From the NCBI GenBank assembly GCA_001510575.1, contig LNGK01000004.1, forward strand, positions 248,001-312,000: a stretch of 64,000 nucleotides of DNA. Reading direction: 5' to 3'. Position 1 is the stretch's first letter; the number at the start of each line of letters is the position of its first letter. Source of the stretch: Knoxdaviesia capensis (Eukaryota > Ascomycota > Sordariomycetes > Microascales > Gondwanamycetaceae). The translations under genes and the position numbers were made by a program. Of the stretch, positions 1 to 12,209 are shown piece by piece. The notes beneath the pieces were generated by a model that did no database searches, had not been told where the DNA came from, and worked only from the letters and a program-made list of their open reading frames with translations.

Positions 1-405
1 TTTGTGTATCGAGGTAAGAAGAGAAGAGTTGTTGTAGACATGAACTGAGCTCATTTCATGGCTCAACAGAGAGCGACGGGGATGTAGCAAGCAAACAGGT
101 CGGACAATATCGGTAGAGAAGTGGTTGAAGGTGCAGGAGACATCAATCAGAAGATCGGCCGGATGAGTCGTCGAAAAAACGCCGCCATAACTGAAAAACA
201 AAATAACTCCGGAAATCCAAGAAAGGGTGGGATATTTGCTCAGAAAACGAAAAGCAGAAAAGAAAAGAAGAAAAAAACCAGAAAAGATAGATGAACAAGT
301 AAAAAGCAGGCAAGATCGTCATAAAATGGTTGGTAAATAAAAAAGCAAAAATGGAATAAAGAGCATGAACTTTCAGGAATTTCGTTTCGAGTCGTTTCGT
401 TTCGA
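1..405. other. 3' flank of the Chs7-like gene
   Basis: Purine- and A-rich DNA downstream of the minus-strand gene that ends at 406. It probably holds that gene's 3' UTR. I see no convincing open frame or RNA gene. Confidence 0.5.
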
Positions 406-1812
406 TTATGGGTAGGTTCCGCCGACATTGGATTGCCAGTCGTCCTCGGTGATGCTAGTCCAGAAGATCCAGATCGCAACAACTGCCAACAGCGTGAAGA
501 GCGTCTCGAACAGGGCTCCGTCGATGGCACCCGACGTGCCTCGGCAGATGTACTTGCTGACAACATAGTTGAACACCTGGCCCGTCGCAAAGAGCAGGCC
601 GGCTCCGCCCAGCCACAGCATCGGGGCGCGCTCGTTGAGGATCTTGATGACGAGAATGGTCTCGAGAACGAAAAACACCACAAGGAAGAGCAGCGGCACG
701 ATCTGGTACAGCACAAAGAGCGCAATGTTGCGGAAGCGAGGCGCGTCGTAGCTCGAGTCCCAGTATCCAGTCCATTCGAAGCCGGTGTCGAGAGCAATGT
801 AGCCGGTACCGATGAAGAACACCGCCGCCGAGGCCACGATGAGGCCAATCGAGAGCGGAGTGCCGTCGTCAATCAATTGGTATCCGACCACGGCGTTTAA
901 CAAGAGGATCCAGGTTGTCGCAATAATCATTCCAATATGAATACCGGTAAAGGCCTAGACGAGAGAAACTCCAGTTAGTTGAGGCTGGGCCCGAGAGCGA
1001 GAGGCCGGAGAGAGGCAAACGCCATAAACGTAAGATAACACCGGAGCAAACAGAACATACAATTCGGACTTTCTCGTTTAGGGGGAAACCGCCAACGGTG
1101 AATATCTCGCAAATCTGAATGATGATATATCCCAGAAGGAACACTTGCATCTCACTTGTTGTTCAAGAGCAAGTTAGTCGGTGTCGCGGAAACGGAGGCC
1201 GGCCCCATAGAGATCAGGAGGCCGGATCGGAAAGGAGGAACATACACTCTGCCGACGGCGGCTTTTCTGATTGATGAGCGCAGGATCAAGAAGACAGAAA
1301 CCAAAATTGCGATACCGCAAAGCAGAATCGAGCCCAGGTTCGCAAGGTGCCGGTCGCCGGAGAGGGGAATTCCCTCCAGCCGGCATCCACCCCAAGGGCC
1401 ATTTTGGTCGTGACTAGAAGAGAGAAGCTGGAGCAAACGAAGGGAACAATGTTAGAATAGCGATCGCTTTGCGTGAGGGAGAAGAAGCGAAAAGGGAAGC
1501 GTACATTGCACACGGGTAATGTCGAGTCTCGACACAATTCCTATAGAAAGAGCAAAGGAAAACGTCAGTAAGACACTTCAAGAATTGGTTTCTTAACATC
1601 TGCCTTGTTCTCGAATCTTGTCGCCGTGGATTGGATTGGCCTCTCCGAAGTCTGGAAACCTCAGATCGGCTGGAATGCTAGACTTCACGGAAGGACGAGC
1701 TAGAAAGATCCAGGAACAAAGGCAGGAAAACAAGACTCCAAACGGGGAGCAATCGTCGCAATTGCAATGGGAGAAAACGCACGCCGAAGTTTCCAAACTG
1801 AGTCGAACCCAT
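406..1812 (-). CDS. Chs7-like chitin synthase export chaperone family membrane protein
   Basis: Five exons on the minus strand: 1783-1812, 1505-1540, 1246-1427, 1061-1154 and 406-954. They sum to 891 nt, a 296-residue protein. The start gives MGSTQFGNFG followed by the Cys-containing block ELCRDSTLPVCN, the usual opening of this family. Downstream are the loop GCRLEGIPLSG, about seven hydrophobic helices, NAVVGYQLIDDGTPLS near residue 135 and SITEDDW close to the C terminus. Known members act at the endoplasmic reticulum and help chitin synthase III leave it; this one resembles a filamentous-fungal paralogue group rather than yeast Chs7 itself. Donors include GTGCGT and GTATGT, and all junctions keep frame. 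The family call is firm; the client enzyme is inference. The short first two exons are the least certain part of the model. Confidence 0.87.
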
Positions 1813-4397
1813 TTTGGGGGGGAAATTGAAGATTGGTGTCACTCGTGTTCAAAGGTTTCGCAGGTCAAAAAATTGGTGTAATTCGGTCAATTTGAGGAAG
1901 TGAAGGTTGATGTGGGAAGACGGAAGAAAGTTGCGCGATGCCACCAACAAAAACAATGCAGATTTCTGGGGGATCTGGCGTTTGTCGGATGTTCGTTCAA
2001 GCCTAATAAGTTTGGGGGAGAGGAAAAAGGTGGGCGAACGACGGGACTTTTTGTGGGTGCTGGTCACTCAAGCAACAGAGGGTCGTTTTCTTGCAGGGAA
2101 TCGCAGTTTCGCGATTGGGGGCGTGGTCGAGGCGCAATGGATATTATAGGGTCAGGCGGCACATAAGAATGTCCGGAGGAGATTTTGTTGTTGTTCGCTT
2201 GGTGTCGGACGATGAAATCGCAACGATGATAGATTGTCTTTGTAAAATTGGCAGCCAAAAAAAATCGGTGAATATTCCAAAGGGAAAGAAGCAACGAGTC
2301 GACGAGAACGAGAGAAGAGGGCGATTTTCGGGTTATTATTGAGATCCAAAATGGCAAATTCCTCGTGAAGGCAGGATTTGCGACGATGCAAAGTTTTTTT
2401 TGGGTGGTTGGTGGTAACTTGGGGACCCTGGAGACTGGGGGTGTTTCGGAAAGGCCCTGTTTTTTTGCGCACGCTATTATGATATGGAGACTGAATTATT
2501 TGTGGTGGTTAGTTTTTTGATGGACCTCCAATTCCAACCTCATGGAGGAAAAGAGGAGAGAAGAAGCTGATATATCGTCGAAGTTCCGGATGGTGATAAT
2601 GGCGAGAGTTATATGGTGCCTTTTTGTGCTGGGTCTTTTCCTCGGTCCCTTTAGCCCCCCCTCTTCAAAGTTGCTTTCGACGCCAGTGGTGAGTTGTCCG
2701 TCCAAGTCAGAGGTGGGTGGAGTGTGCGAGGGCCAAAAAATAGAACAGAAGAGTGTGTGTGAGTGGGAACGGTTGAGGATGGATGAAAGTGTGAATAAGG
2801 AGGAAGAAATGGTCGCCACCAGAAAACGAAAAAGATCGTGGGAATGAGTAGTGATAGATGGTCACGCTCGGAAAAGCAGCTGAAAGAGGGTTATGCAGCT
2901 GAGCAGGATAGTACGATATCGGGGCATGGAACAGCTACAGACGAAGAAACGGAAGGAGCCAGGCAAAGAGAGAGAAGGAGCAAACAGAGAGCGGCGGGAG
3001 AGGGAAGGACCAGGATAAACGGGAAAGAGGCAGACCTGACCTTGGGAAAGGGCCGTGACCTGCAGAGAAGGTGAGATGCATGAAACGCTCTTTCCGCCGG
3101 GTCTCTTTCGTCTCAACTTCGCTCTCTCGGCCGCACCTTCTCGATGTTGCACCGCACGATATCTCAGCCTGGGATTCGTTTCTGGCCGCGGGACTAAGTA
3201 CCTGTACTGCCACAATCCGCCGTCGAGGTACGCGTGGCCCTTTGCTGGAGGCTTTGCCCTGGAGTTGTCGGCTCTGTTTAAGGAGTGATCGTTCGGCACA
3301 CAGCAATATATTAGATGCATACAGACTCCCTTAGGGATAGAGTCGAGATAGTCCAGCTCAAGGGGACTTTGCACTTTGGAATCAAGAATCCCAGCTGCAC
3401 AATGCAATTGTGACGATTGACTGACTCCATCTTTCTGCGGTTGTTCGGGAATCATGCTAAATCAAGCTACTCCAACGACCCAAACAAAACAGGAACAGCT
3501 ACCACACTTGTTGACAACACCTCTTTTACAGCACATGCATGGAGAGTCGATACGACGTTGGGAGAGTCTTGGGGAGAGATACCAGAGTACCTACAAAAAA
3601 GTCATGCTTAGGTGGCGAGCTAAAGTGGGAGAGAGAAAAGAAACGGGCCCGGCTGCACAAAGGGGCAGGAACGCTCCAAGCATAAAACCTTAGCACTTTC
3701 CTTCTCACTGGGCCCGAAGATGCTAGATTAGCCAAGACTTTTCACACCCCCCTCCGGCCAAATTGATTGCTCCTTCTGTATTCTGAATGGCCAGGGCCTG
3801 GGAAAAGGGCAGGTGGGGCCGTGGTGTGCGGTGTTGGCGAGTGTGATTGGCTGGAGCCCCGAAATAGCAATGAGAAGGAAAGTGGAGGGGGGAAGAGTAG
3901 CCAAAAAAAAAGAGAGAGTTTGGCAGCGAGGGAGGGAACGAACACAAAATCGAAGGTGACTAGAATACGAGAAAGATCCCGTCTCCATCGTCAGTCACCC
4001 GCCCTGCCTTTTGGTTGCTTGCACAGGCAGGGAAAGAGCATCTCGGTAACCGTTCATTCCTTGGCTGGGGCTGAAAACCGCAGCAAAGCTGGAATTACGA
4101 ACTTTTTAGCAAATCAATGCATGTGTGGCATTCCACTCAAATGCCGCCGTCTTCCCAGCGAACTTCAGCTGAACGTAAAAGAAAGAAAGAAGGGGCAGGA
4201 ACTTCGTATCGGTGGTCCCTCCACTTGCTGCCAGGTGGCAAGGGGACTTTGCATATCTTAGTGTAGGGCTTATTTCTATGCTGCACTTTAGCTCTGCGCG
4301 CTTCCCCGCTGGCCTGGCTTTGCTTGCCAGAAATTGCCACAGGCCGTGCAACTTGCAGCACTTTGTCGGGCCGCCACTACATACGAGATGCAAGCTC

Positions 4398-4426
4398 TGT
4401 ACTGTACAGTATGTACTGTACTGTAC
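4398..4426. repeat. GTACTGTAC palindromic repeat
   Basis: Two copies of GTACTGTAC lie in tandem, joined by AGTAT and followed by TGTAC. Each half is close to self-complementary. Related pieces occur at 5163-5180 and 6008-6022. No terminal inverted repeat or target duplication was found, so an element is not shown. Confidence 0.5.
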
Positions 4427-7027
4427 CCTTTCTGTTGAGGCGAGCCTCTTGGTGTCCTCCTCCTCAGCCACACTCTTGCATGCGTAATCCGGGTTATCGT
4501 GACCGACGCATCGTGTCTTTAGGCATGTGAAGGCCTGGTGGTTTCGCCTGGCTTTTGGAGAGGGTCTCTGCACCCGTGGTCCACCTCTTCTTCCCAACAC
4601 ACCGCCTGCAGGCCTCCGAGATCGACTATTCGGTGTGCATGCAGTGTATTGTAAGTAGTGAAGCAAGGGGGGGCACAATCATCACGCGGGGGGAAGTCCG
4701 GGCCTCCATATCAGCTGTTAAGCAAGGGATTCGGTTGATGGATCGAGGATTCAGTGGCTTGTCCAGTAGTCCAGTGAATCCCGGAATCCATGGGCAAGGG
4801 CAGTGATATCTACTACACTATCTCAAGATTGGGGCCATTTCCCCCTCCAGGAGTTGACGTCTAGGGCATATCGGCTGTAATCTTCCTTCAATATATCACC
4901 AGTTCCCTCACTGGCTTGGTGTGAAGGGTCGGCAAATTAGTCAAATTAAAACACGTCGTGGGGCCCGGTGGCTTTACCAGGAAAATGCAACTCCATGGGC
5001 AGAGGTTCAATTTAGACCCCCGATCAACTATTAGTCCAACCCTGTGATAGCCAACGTACCTCTGACGTCGTCTAAATGCAGCGAGACGGAGCCCCGAACG
5101 CCGCTTGACTGGGTTCGCCCGTCGGTACACATCCAACTGCCCCGCAGCTTTACAGCGCGTGGATATACTGTACAGTACAGGCGAGATCGCGTAGAACATG
5201 CTTCTCGGCTGTCCGTTTTTCCAGTCGGCCATATAATGCAGCGCCGGAAATCGAGCCACGATGAACCATCGTTGGCCACATCCTTTGGTTCTAGCCTGGG
5301 CGAGCGAGAGTGTTCTTTCACTTCTGGTCCAAGCAGAAGCCCTTCCCGTGCAGTCCACATTTCAAGGAAGGAAACATCAATAGCATTAAGTGATCTGGCC
5401 AAGCCGTGGGTGATGCAGTCAGCACTCCCGAACAACTTCCCCAAAGGAAGGGCGGGGACAGGTCGAAAAGGGAAAAAATCGAGACACAAGATCGCCGTCA
5501 TGCATGCCAGCCTACAACCAGGGTTCTTCCTGCGTAAAGGAAAAAAGGGGGGGAGCAAGAGCGGCATTGTGATTTACACCCAGGTCTTGCGAGGTTCTTT
5601 TGATCCAGTGAGAGAGAGATGGGATGAAAAGCAGCAGCTCCAAAAGGAGAATACTGTAGACAGACAACGGCAAGCGCACAGATGCCCGACATGCTGGTTT
5701 TAGTTCGTTCTCTGTTCTCTCTTTTTCGCAGGGCATGCAATCCAGTAATCTCCACATCACATTCATCTTGTAATCGAGCGATCAGCTTGGTGCATGCATC
5801 TCATTCGCTCCATCCATCGCCAGTGTGTAAGGGACCAACCCGGACCGCTAATAAAACGAGAGGGGACATACTGAAACCGCGCAGATTGCTCTCTTTCGTC
5901 TTTGGGCGGCACGAACGCTCCCACTTGGACTTGATTATTGCGCAGACATGGATCCCGCCAGCCAATTGCGCTTATTTCACCACTATCAGTCGGAAAATCG
6001 CTTTCGGGGCAGTACTGTATGTAGGAGTGGCTTCGCTACGGTACACAGACGCTGCTGTTTGGCGTTCCCTTGTGGCAGAAACACCTGCTGGAACCCGCCG
6101 AAGATCGGGACATTTCATTGAATGCTCCTTCATATTGGTCCCGTCGTCGAATCGGAAGGGGGGAGTGCAGGGCCAGAGGCAAGGCAACGCCGTGTGCCCC
6201 GAATCACCAAAACAGCCCTTCGCTTCCATCCCGAGCGAGCACACAGCGCCATATTCTGTGAAACCGTGAGACCCGGGTCCTGGGAGTGGAACGTTTTCTT
6301 TTTTCAGGGCCATGGCAGACTCTCTTGCTTCGCGATAGGGTTTCCGGCTTGCCTCGAGGCATTGTACTGAGTGACGATATTTTGGCGGTTAGGGTTTGGG
6401 GCTATATCCCGCGTGTCGGATTACACGGTGGCCGTATAAACATCTCACGGTCGTTTCATCGTGGGTAAATTCTCCTCCTCCGTTTGCGCGTCATCCCCAG
6501 GCCTGGTCCTGTCCAGGCCATGTGGCCGTGTTTGCAGGTTCTTCCGTCCCTGTGGATATAACCACCGACATTTGCTTCAATCTGAAACCAACTTCCCGCC
6601 CGGAAATAGATGCTGGCCGGATGCTTGTGAAACCAGCAAAGTTCCAATAGGAAGCCTATCATATGATTTCGTATGGGTGCACGTCGTTGGTAGAATCTCG
6701 CATAGCATAAAACGATACTCGTATGAGTACTGTCCGCGTTGAAGCGAGGCTGAGAGTCTGCCTCTATTTGTCACAACGCTTTTATATCTACAACAAGCCT
6801 GGCTATGCTGCGCAATGCTGTGAAAGCTCGACCTGTGGCAACCAAAGTGAGACACGTGCGGTGCTCATGGCCACGAGACGAGCATGAACGGGGGTTGGAT
6901 GCTACCGACTGACCTCGCTGTGTCTGCCTGTACAACACATGTGTCCCACGTCAAACGGAAAGGGCACAGCACCGTCCAGTCCAGCCGTCACCCACAGCCA
7001 CAGCCGTTGTGCGACCGCAGCATGGAC

Positions 7028-7040
7028 AAACCCTAACCCT
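7028..7040 (+). promoter_or_regulatory. telomere-like motif (telobox)
   Basis: AAACCCTAACCCT, one of several AACCCTAA motifs in spacers of this window. It lies about 960 bases upstream of the first sure coding exon of the sugar transporter. In ascomycetes such motifs are bound by Myb-type telobox factors (Tbf1/Teb1 class); a role here is inference. Confidence 0.35.
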
Positions 7041-7990
7041 ATGCCATATCCAGGATCAGCACGAACGTACCCGGCCACAACTCTGTGCACACCGCCGCTC
7101 CACGGCATGTGAGGCTGAACGTGGAGCGGCCAAGAAATCCTGAAACGCCCCTATGGCAAAACCAATGAGCAACATATGGATACTTTAGTCACATGATCCC
7201 GGCGTCCCTGTTGGCTGCCGTCATTGCCCCCAAACCGCCTCTATAAGATGCCGTAAGCTAGTGGGGAATCTTTTTTCTGTAGTCACGTAGAGGAGCCGAA
7301 AAACCCTCCCGAAGCGAATTATCCGACAAACTCCCGCACCAGCGCGTCCCCGGAAACAGATGTAGCGGTCGCTTAGTATCTATGCACTTGTGAACGACAG
7401 CTTCTCAACTTTCCATGTACTGAATGGGACTATCTATGTCATTTCACTAACTTCTCCAAAAACCGACTTTCCACTTCTCTCTCCACAAGATCCTTTTCTT
7501 GATTCTCTGGGATCATTTTTGTGATCATCTGTCTTCTGTTTCCTGTTCTTCTTGTCTTGCCAAGATCTGTTGTCGCTGGGCAGGCTTGAACGCATTTCAG
7601 TTCCCGCAATCAGCAATCCTCACATTCCCTATCCCACCCACCTTTCTATGGCTCCGGGCATTCGTTGGCCTGAATATCTGCATCACGCTGCCCGCTTGCC
7701 CGATTGAATAGAAAGAAAAAAAGGAACGACGTCGATCCTTGTCCTTTCTTTTGCTGCCTGGTGACTTCGTGCTTCTCCTCACCGTCTTTCTCTCCCGGCC
7801 CGGCTTGTGGGTGTGTTAGCCGTCGATATCCACCGTTGGAAGAGTCGATTTGGCCTCCCTTGCCGTTTAAGCCGCACACAAACGCGCTCACCACCGCTTC
7901 TTCACACGGCCTGGTCAGGGTGTCCAGTCCTTTGCCGTATATCTTCCTCTTCTCCTCATTTTCTTCTTCTGCATCACCCTGCCACTGCAG

Positions 7991-10405
7991 AAGGGCGCTG
8001 CTGCCAAACAGCCCCCAACGTGGCCCAACATTCCGCCTCAACAGACCAGCCGTATTCCCTCCAACATCCCTCTCCGCACTCTTCCTGCCCGAACCGCCAC
8101 GCTCCCGTCAGCTTCATCTTCCTCGTCACTCCAGACCGGCCACAAGACCGCCGACTTCTCGTACAAATCCGCCCGCTCGTCGTCGTCGTCCTCCGATAGC
8201 GACCACGACCGCCCCGCACCGTACGACTACGCCGACTCGGAAGACGCCTCGTGGACCGACACCGGCGACATCGGCGACCAGCTTGCCGAAGACGACCCCC
8301 TGCGCGGCCTCCTCCCGGCGGACCTTGATGCCGAGATCCTTGCTGGAGTGCGACGTCCGTTGCGGCCGAAGAGTGGAAGCCAGAGCCGATCTGCCCTCCC
8401 GTCTTTCTTTGATCGGCACGTGCGCCGCCGGTCCCCTCGCGTCCGACCTGGCGCCGTTGATAAAGAGGCCATCGACATCCCGCTGGTAGCTCCGCGCCGT
8501 CCATCGGCCCTGTCCCGTTTTCTTTCGCCGATCATGGGGAACCCGATCCACGGGCTCACGGGGAAACCCCTCGTGTATTTCACAACTATTTTTGTGTCGT
8601 TAGGCGTGTTTTTGTTTGGATATGACCAGGGCGTTATGTCGGGTATTATTACGTATGTGATCGTCCATCCCTCGCTGTGAAGATCCACCGAGGAATCAAC
8701 CACTAACTCTGTGTTATCTCACACACTCTGTGCAGCGGTCCTTACTTCAAGGACTACTTCGGCCAGCCGTCCAAGGCCGAGGTTGGCACGATGGTGGCCA
8801 TTCTCGAGATCGGAGCCTTTATATCATCCCTTGTGGTTGGCCGCGTCGGTGACATCATCGGCCGCCGGAAAACTATCCTGTACGGCTCATGCATTTTCTT
8901 TGTGGGCGGTGCGCTGCAGACCATGGCGCCGACCATGGCCATCATGATGCTGGGGAGAATCATTGCCGGACTGGGCGTTGGCACGCTGTCGACGATTGTG
9001 CCCGTGTACCAGTCGGAGATCTCGCCGCCGCACAACCGCGGCAAGCTGGCGTGCATAGAGTTTTCCGGCAACATCATCGGCTACACGACGTCGGTGTGGG
9101 TCGACTACTTCTGCGGCTACATCGAGAGCAACATGTCGTGGCGGCTGCCGCTGTTCATGCAGTGCGTGATGGGGGCGCTGCTGGGGATGGGCAGCCTGGT
9201 GATTGTCGAGTCGCCGCGCTGGCTGCTCGACAACGACCACGACGAGGAGGGCATGGTGGTGATTGCCAACCTGTACGGCAAGGGCGACATCCAGAACGCC
9301 AAGGCGCGCGACGAGTACCGCGAGATCAAGATGGACGTGCTGATCCAGCGCCAGGAGGGCGAGCGGTCGTACGGCGACATGTTCAAGCGCTACAAGAAGC
9401 GCGTGTTCATCGCCATGTCGGCGCAGGCGCTCGCGCAGCTCAACGGCATCAACGTCATCTCGTACTACGCGCCGTACGTGTTTGAGTCGGCCGGCTGGGT
9501 CGGCCACGACGCCATCCTGATGACCGGCATCAACGGCATCACCTACTTCCTGTCGACCATCCCGCCGTGGTACGTCGTCGACAAGTGGGGCCGCCGCATC
9601 ATCCTGCTGACAGGTGCCATTGCCATGGTCATCTCGCTGTCGTCCATCTCATACTTCATCTACCTGGACATCACGTGGACGCCGACGCTGGTGGTGGTGT
9701 CTGTGATGGTCTACAACGCCGCTTTTGGATACTCATGGGGCCCGATTCCGTGGCTGTACCCGCCCGAAATCCTGCCGCTGAGCATCCGCTCCAAGGGTGC
9801 CAGTCTGTCGACGGCGACCAACTGGGCCTTCAACTGGCTGGTCGGCCAGATGACGCCGGTGCTGCAGGAGTGGATCACGTGGCGGCTGTACCTGGTGCAC
9901 GCCTTTTTCTGCGCCCTCAGTTTCCTCATCGGTATGTTTCTTCTTGCCTCCATTCTTTCTCTCTCGCCTTCTTCTGTCTTGTCGGAAGGTCTCTTAATCA
10001 ACTAACTGTTCTCTCCACCCAGTGTACTTCCTGTACCCCGAGACCTGCGGCGTGCGCCTGGAGGACATGGACGCCCTCTTCGGCGACGCCACCACCGGCA
10101 TGGGCACACCGCGTGACGCCTCCGAGACCTCCTCGCTCGTCGGCGGTGCCTCGCCGCCGTTTTCCGCGCGCGGCGGCCCCCGCGGCCCCTCCCGCCTCGG
10201 CCCGTCCGCGGCGATTCCCGGGCTCACGCTTGATCCGCCGGATGTTGGCGCCGGCGGCCGTGGTGGTGCGGGTGCTGCTGCCGCCCCGGCATCCAACGGC
10301 GAGGGCGGGTGGTTCTCGCGCGTGGTGCGGCGGGCGGGTGGCGCCGGTGCGTCTGATCGGCGCAACGGCAAGTATGCGCCGGTGAGCCAGGGTGAAGAGG
10401 CGTGA
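7991..10405 (+). CDS. MFS sugar (hexose) transporter with long N- and C-terminal tails
   Basis: Three exons are clear: 7991-8652, 8736-9931 and 10023-10405, giving at least 746 residues. Introns carry GTATGT donors, and the first has a CTAAC branch point. The core is a 12-helix sugar porter: FGYDQGVMSG in helix 1, GRVGDIIGRR, the ESPRWLL loop, QALAQLNGINVISYYAP in helix 7, VVDKWGRR, PWLYPPEILP and YPETCG at the end. It should carry hexoses with protons across the plasma membrane. Unusual are a Ser/Asp-rich cytosolic N-terminal region of roughly 200 residues, matched in other filamentous ascomycete transporters as I recall the family, and a Gly/Ala-rich tail of about 120 residues. No in-frame ATG exists between 7991 and 8520, so a short first exon with the start codon must lie upstream, probably spliced to the AG at 7989-7990. 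A sugar-sensing role is possible but unsupported. Confidence 0.85.
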
Positions 10406-11065
10406 GTGTTGGTTTCTCTTTGCTGTCGGTGTGTTCGACTTTTTTCCTTTTTTTTCTTTCCTTTCAGGTTGAGGGGAATTTCCTCGCCTTTTTTTTTTTT
10501 TTCCCTTTTCCCTTTTCCCTTTTTCGTTTGTCGTTCATTCTTCTTTGGATGGGTTTCGGGGAGACTGCATGAGTCTTCTCCCACGCCTCATTTTCATGCT
10601 GTAGACTGCATGGTTTTTGTATTGGGTACATAGATTACATGGTGATACTGTGACATATAGAGTCGGGCGTGGGCCATATGCGAGAAGTTGCAAGGTTAAA
10701 GCTAGGGCGTGTGAAAGATCTTGGAGAAAGTATATAAGTGTTTTCCGTTTGCGAAGGTTCGCTTGCTGTGAATGTGTGTTGGTGGGTAAAAGAGACTGCG
10801 TCTAGGGTTGCTTGATGGGCGGTTTGATCGAGACCCTAACCAACCCTAGACGCTGCCGATGCTGCGCCTAAGATTTAAGGCAATCGGCGTTTTAAATCTA
10901 TTTCCTTTTCCTTTTTTCAACGTCCTCCTTTCAAACGAAACGCCCATCAACATCTCCATCCATTGTCGGTGCAGGACTCCTTATATTAGCGCCCACAGAC
11001 CACCCACTACCCACCTATTCTTCCCTTTCTCCTGCAGCCCGCGGCCCGCGGCACACCTCCCCAGC
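10406..11065. other. spacer between transporter and LYR-protein gene
   Basis: A T-rich 3' region (T and CCCTTTT runs at 10440-10530) is followed by the promoter of the next gene. It contains the telobox inverted repeat at 10798-10853 and a CT-rich stretch just before the start at 11066. No gene is seen. Confidence 0.5.
10798..10853. promoter_or_regulatory. 13-bp inverted repeat built from teloboxes
   Basis: The left arm GCGTCTAGGGTTG (10798-10810) is the exact reverse complement of the right arm CAACCCTAGACGC (10841-10853). A second telobox, ACCCTAAC, lies in the 30-base loop. It sits about 210 bases upstream of the LYR-protein start. It could be a paired binding site for a dimeric telobox factor or a hairpin in a transcript end; the sequence does not decide. 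Confidence 0.55.
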
Positions 11066-11585
11066 ATGTCGGCCCCCGAAATCACCGCAGCCTACCGGCA
11101 CCTGTACCGCGGGCTGCTGCGCGCGGTCAAATTCTCGCGGCCCGCGCGCTTCGTAGCCCGCGACCAGCTGCGCCAAGCGTTCCGCACGTCCCCGGCGGCG
11201 GCGTTCGACGCGCGCGCGGTGCAGCGCACGCTGTGGTTCCTGGAGGCCGCGGCGAAGGAGCGCGGGCTGGAGCACCGCATCGTGAAGAACCTGCTGCACA
11301 CGGCCGGCGTGCGGGCGCACACCGATCCCGTGCAGCTGGGGTACCGGCGGCTGCTTGAGAGCAAGCGCATGCTGGCGATGCCGTGAGTGTCTTTTGCCCC
11401 CTTTGCTTTTGCGCTTCTTTCTTGAACTCGGTGGTCGCGTCGCTGTTCTCCTTGTTGTGTGGGTATTTGGCGCTGACGTTTTTCTGCTCGGATACAGGCA
11501 ATATACCCTCAAGCCTGCGTCTTATAGCCACTACGATAAGACGGTTGAGATGCTGAACAAGACTATGGGCCTCTGCTTGAGGTGA
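11066..11585 (+). CDS. small LYR-motif protein (DUF1763-like), probably mitochondrial
   Basis: Two exons, 11066-11382 and 11498-11585, give 134 residues. The intron has a GTGAGT donor and an ATACAG acceptor and splits the codon for Pro-106. Near the N terminus is YRHLYRGLLRAVKF, the L-Y-R motif followed by basic residues and a Phe, as in complex-1 LYR proteins, then an RDQLRQAFR helix. Such proteins are small, basic and helical; many act in the mitochondrial matrix with acyl carrier protein in Fe-S or respiratory-complex assembly. The family resemblance is to the fungal DUF1763 group, whose exact role I do not know. Start chosen because the ATG heads the conserved region and is preceded by a CT-rich leader. 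Confidence 0.75.
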
Positions 11586-12209
11586 GGCTCTTGAAAAGAT
11601 GTTGGGGATGTCGGGAGAGTTGCTCTGCTCCCTGGAAGTGTAACGATGTCATGATCAAGCCAGTTACTGGCTCTGTACTATAACGTGTTGTGTATACTAG
11701 GTGCTTTTTAGAGATATTTGAAGGCATGTTTTCATTTACCACTTCGGCGAAAGGTCGTACATTATCCGGGATGATACCGCCGGCCGAGACGGTGTTGGTT
11801 GGCCGGCTCCCGGAGATCCGGCGGTGATGCTGCTGATGCTAACTTCGGTAGTGGGTTCTGTGATCTTTCCTTCAAGTTCTGAAGACTTGGGACCTTTCGG
11901 TCCATTAATTTTGAGAATATCCTCACAGAGAGTAAACGAAACGATACAAAGCAGAATTAAAGAGCAAGATTCGATCGCCGTGCTGATTGATATAGGCCAA
12001 TAGGTAGAGTTTGGCGGGAGCTCACGGGTCACCTTAGGGTTAGAATTTCAGGCGGCAGGCACTGTGTTAGCGCGTGATTGCATACGCGCCCCTGTTTTTC
12101 AACCCTAACCAAACAACCATCCACCAACAACCACGAACCATTGTAATCTCTTCTTGGGAGATTCGTGGATTCATTCCGCTAACTTCGCGATGAAAAACCA
12201 ATCGACTGA
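11586..12209. other. spacer with two teloboxes
   Basis: No gene is supported. A minus-strand open frame at 11736-12032 has no ATG at its head. Telomere-like motifs occur at 12034-12042 (TTAGGGTTA) and 12101-12110 (AACCCTAACC), the second about 100 bases before the pseudogene begins. Confidence 0.45.

Larger units (their letters stand above)
1813..7990. other. 6.2-kb gene-free region
   Basis: No frame here has intron-compatible structure or recognisable protein similarity; the longer open frames at 5.0-5.7 kb lack codon bias and overlap on both strands. The stretch holds TGTACAGTA-type palindromes (about 3.2-6.0 kb), telomere-like motifs at 6388-6399 and 7028-7040, and a pyrimidine-rich part from 7400 onward that looks like the promoter and leader of the sugar transporter. 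The 5' coding exon of that transporter may lie in its last 350 bases. Confidence 0.5.
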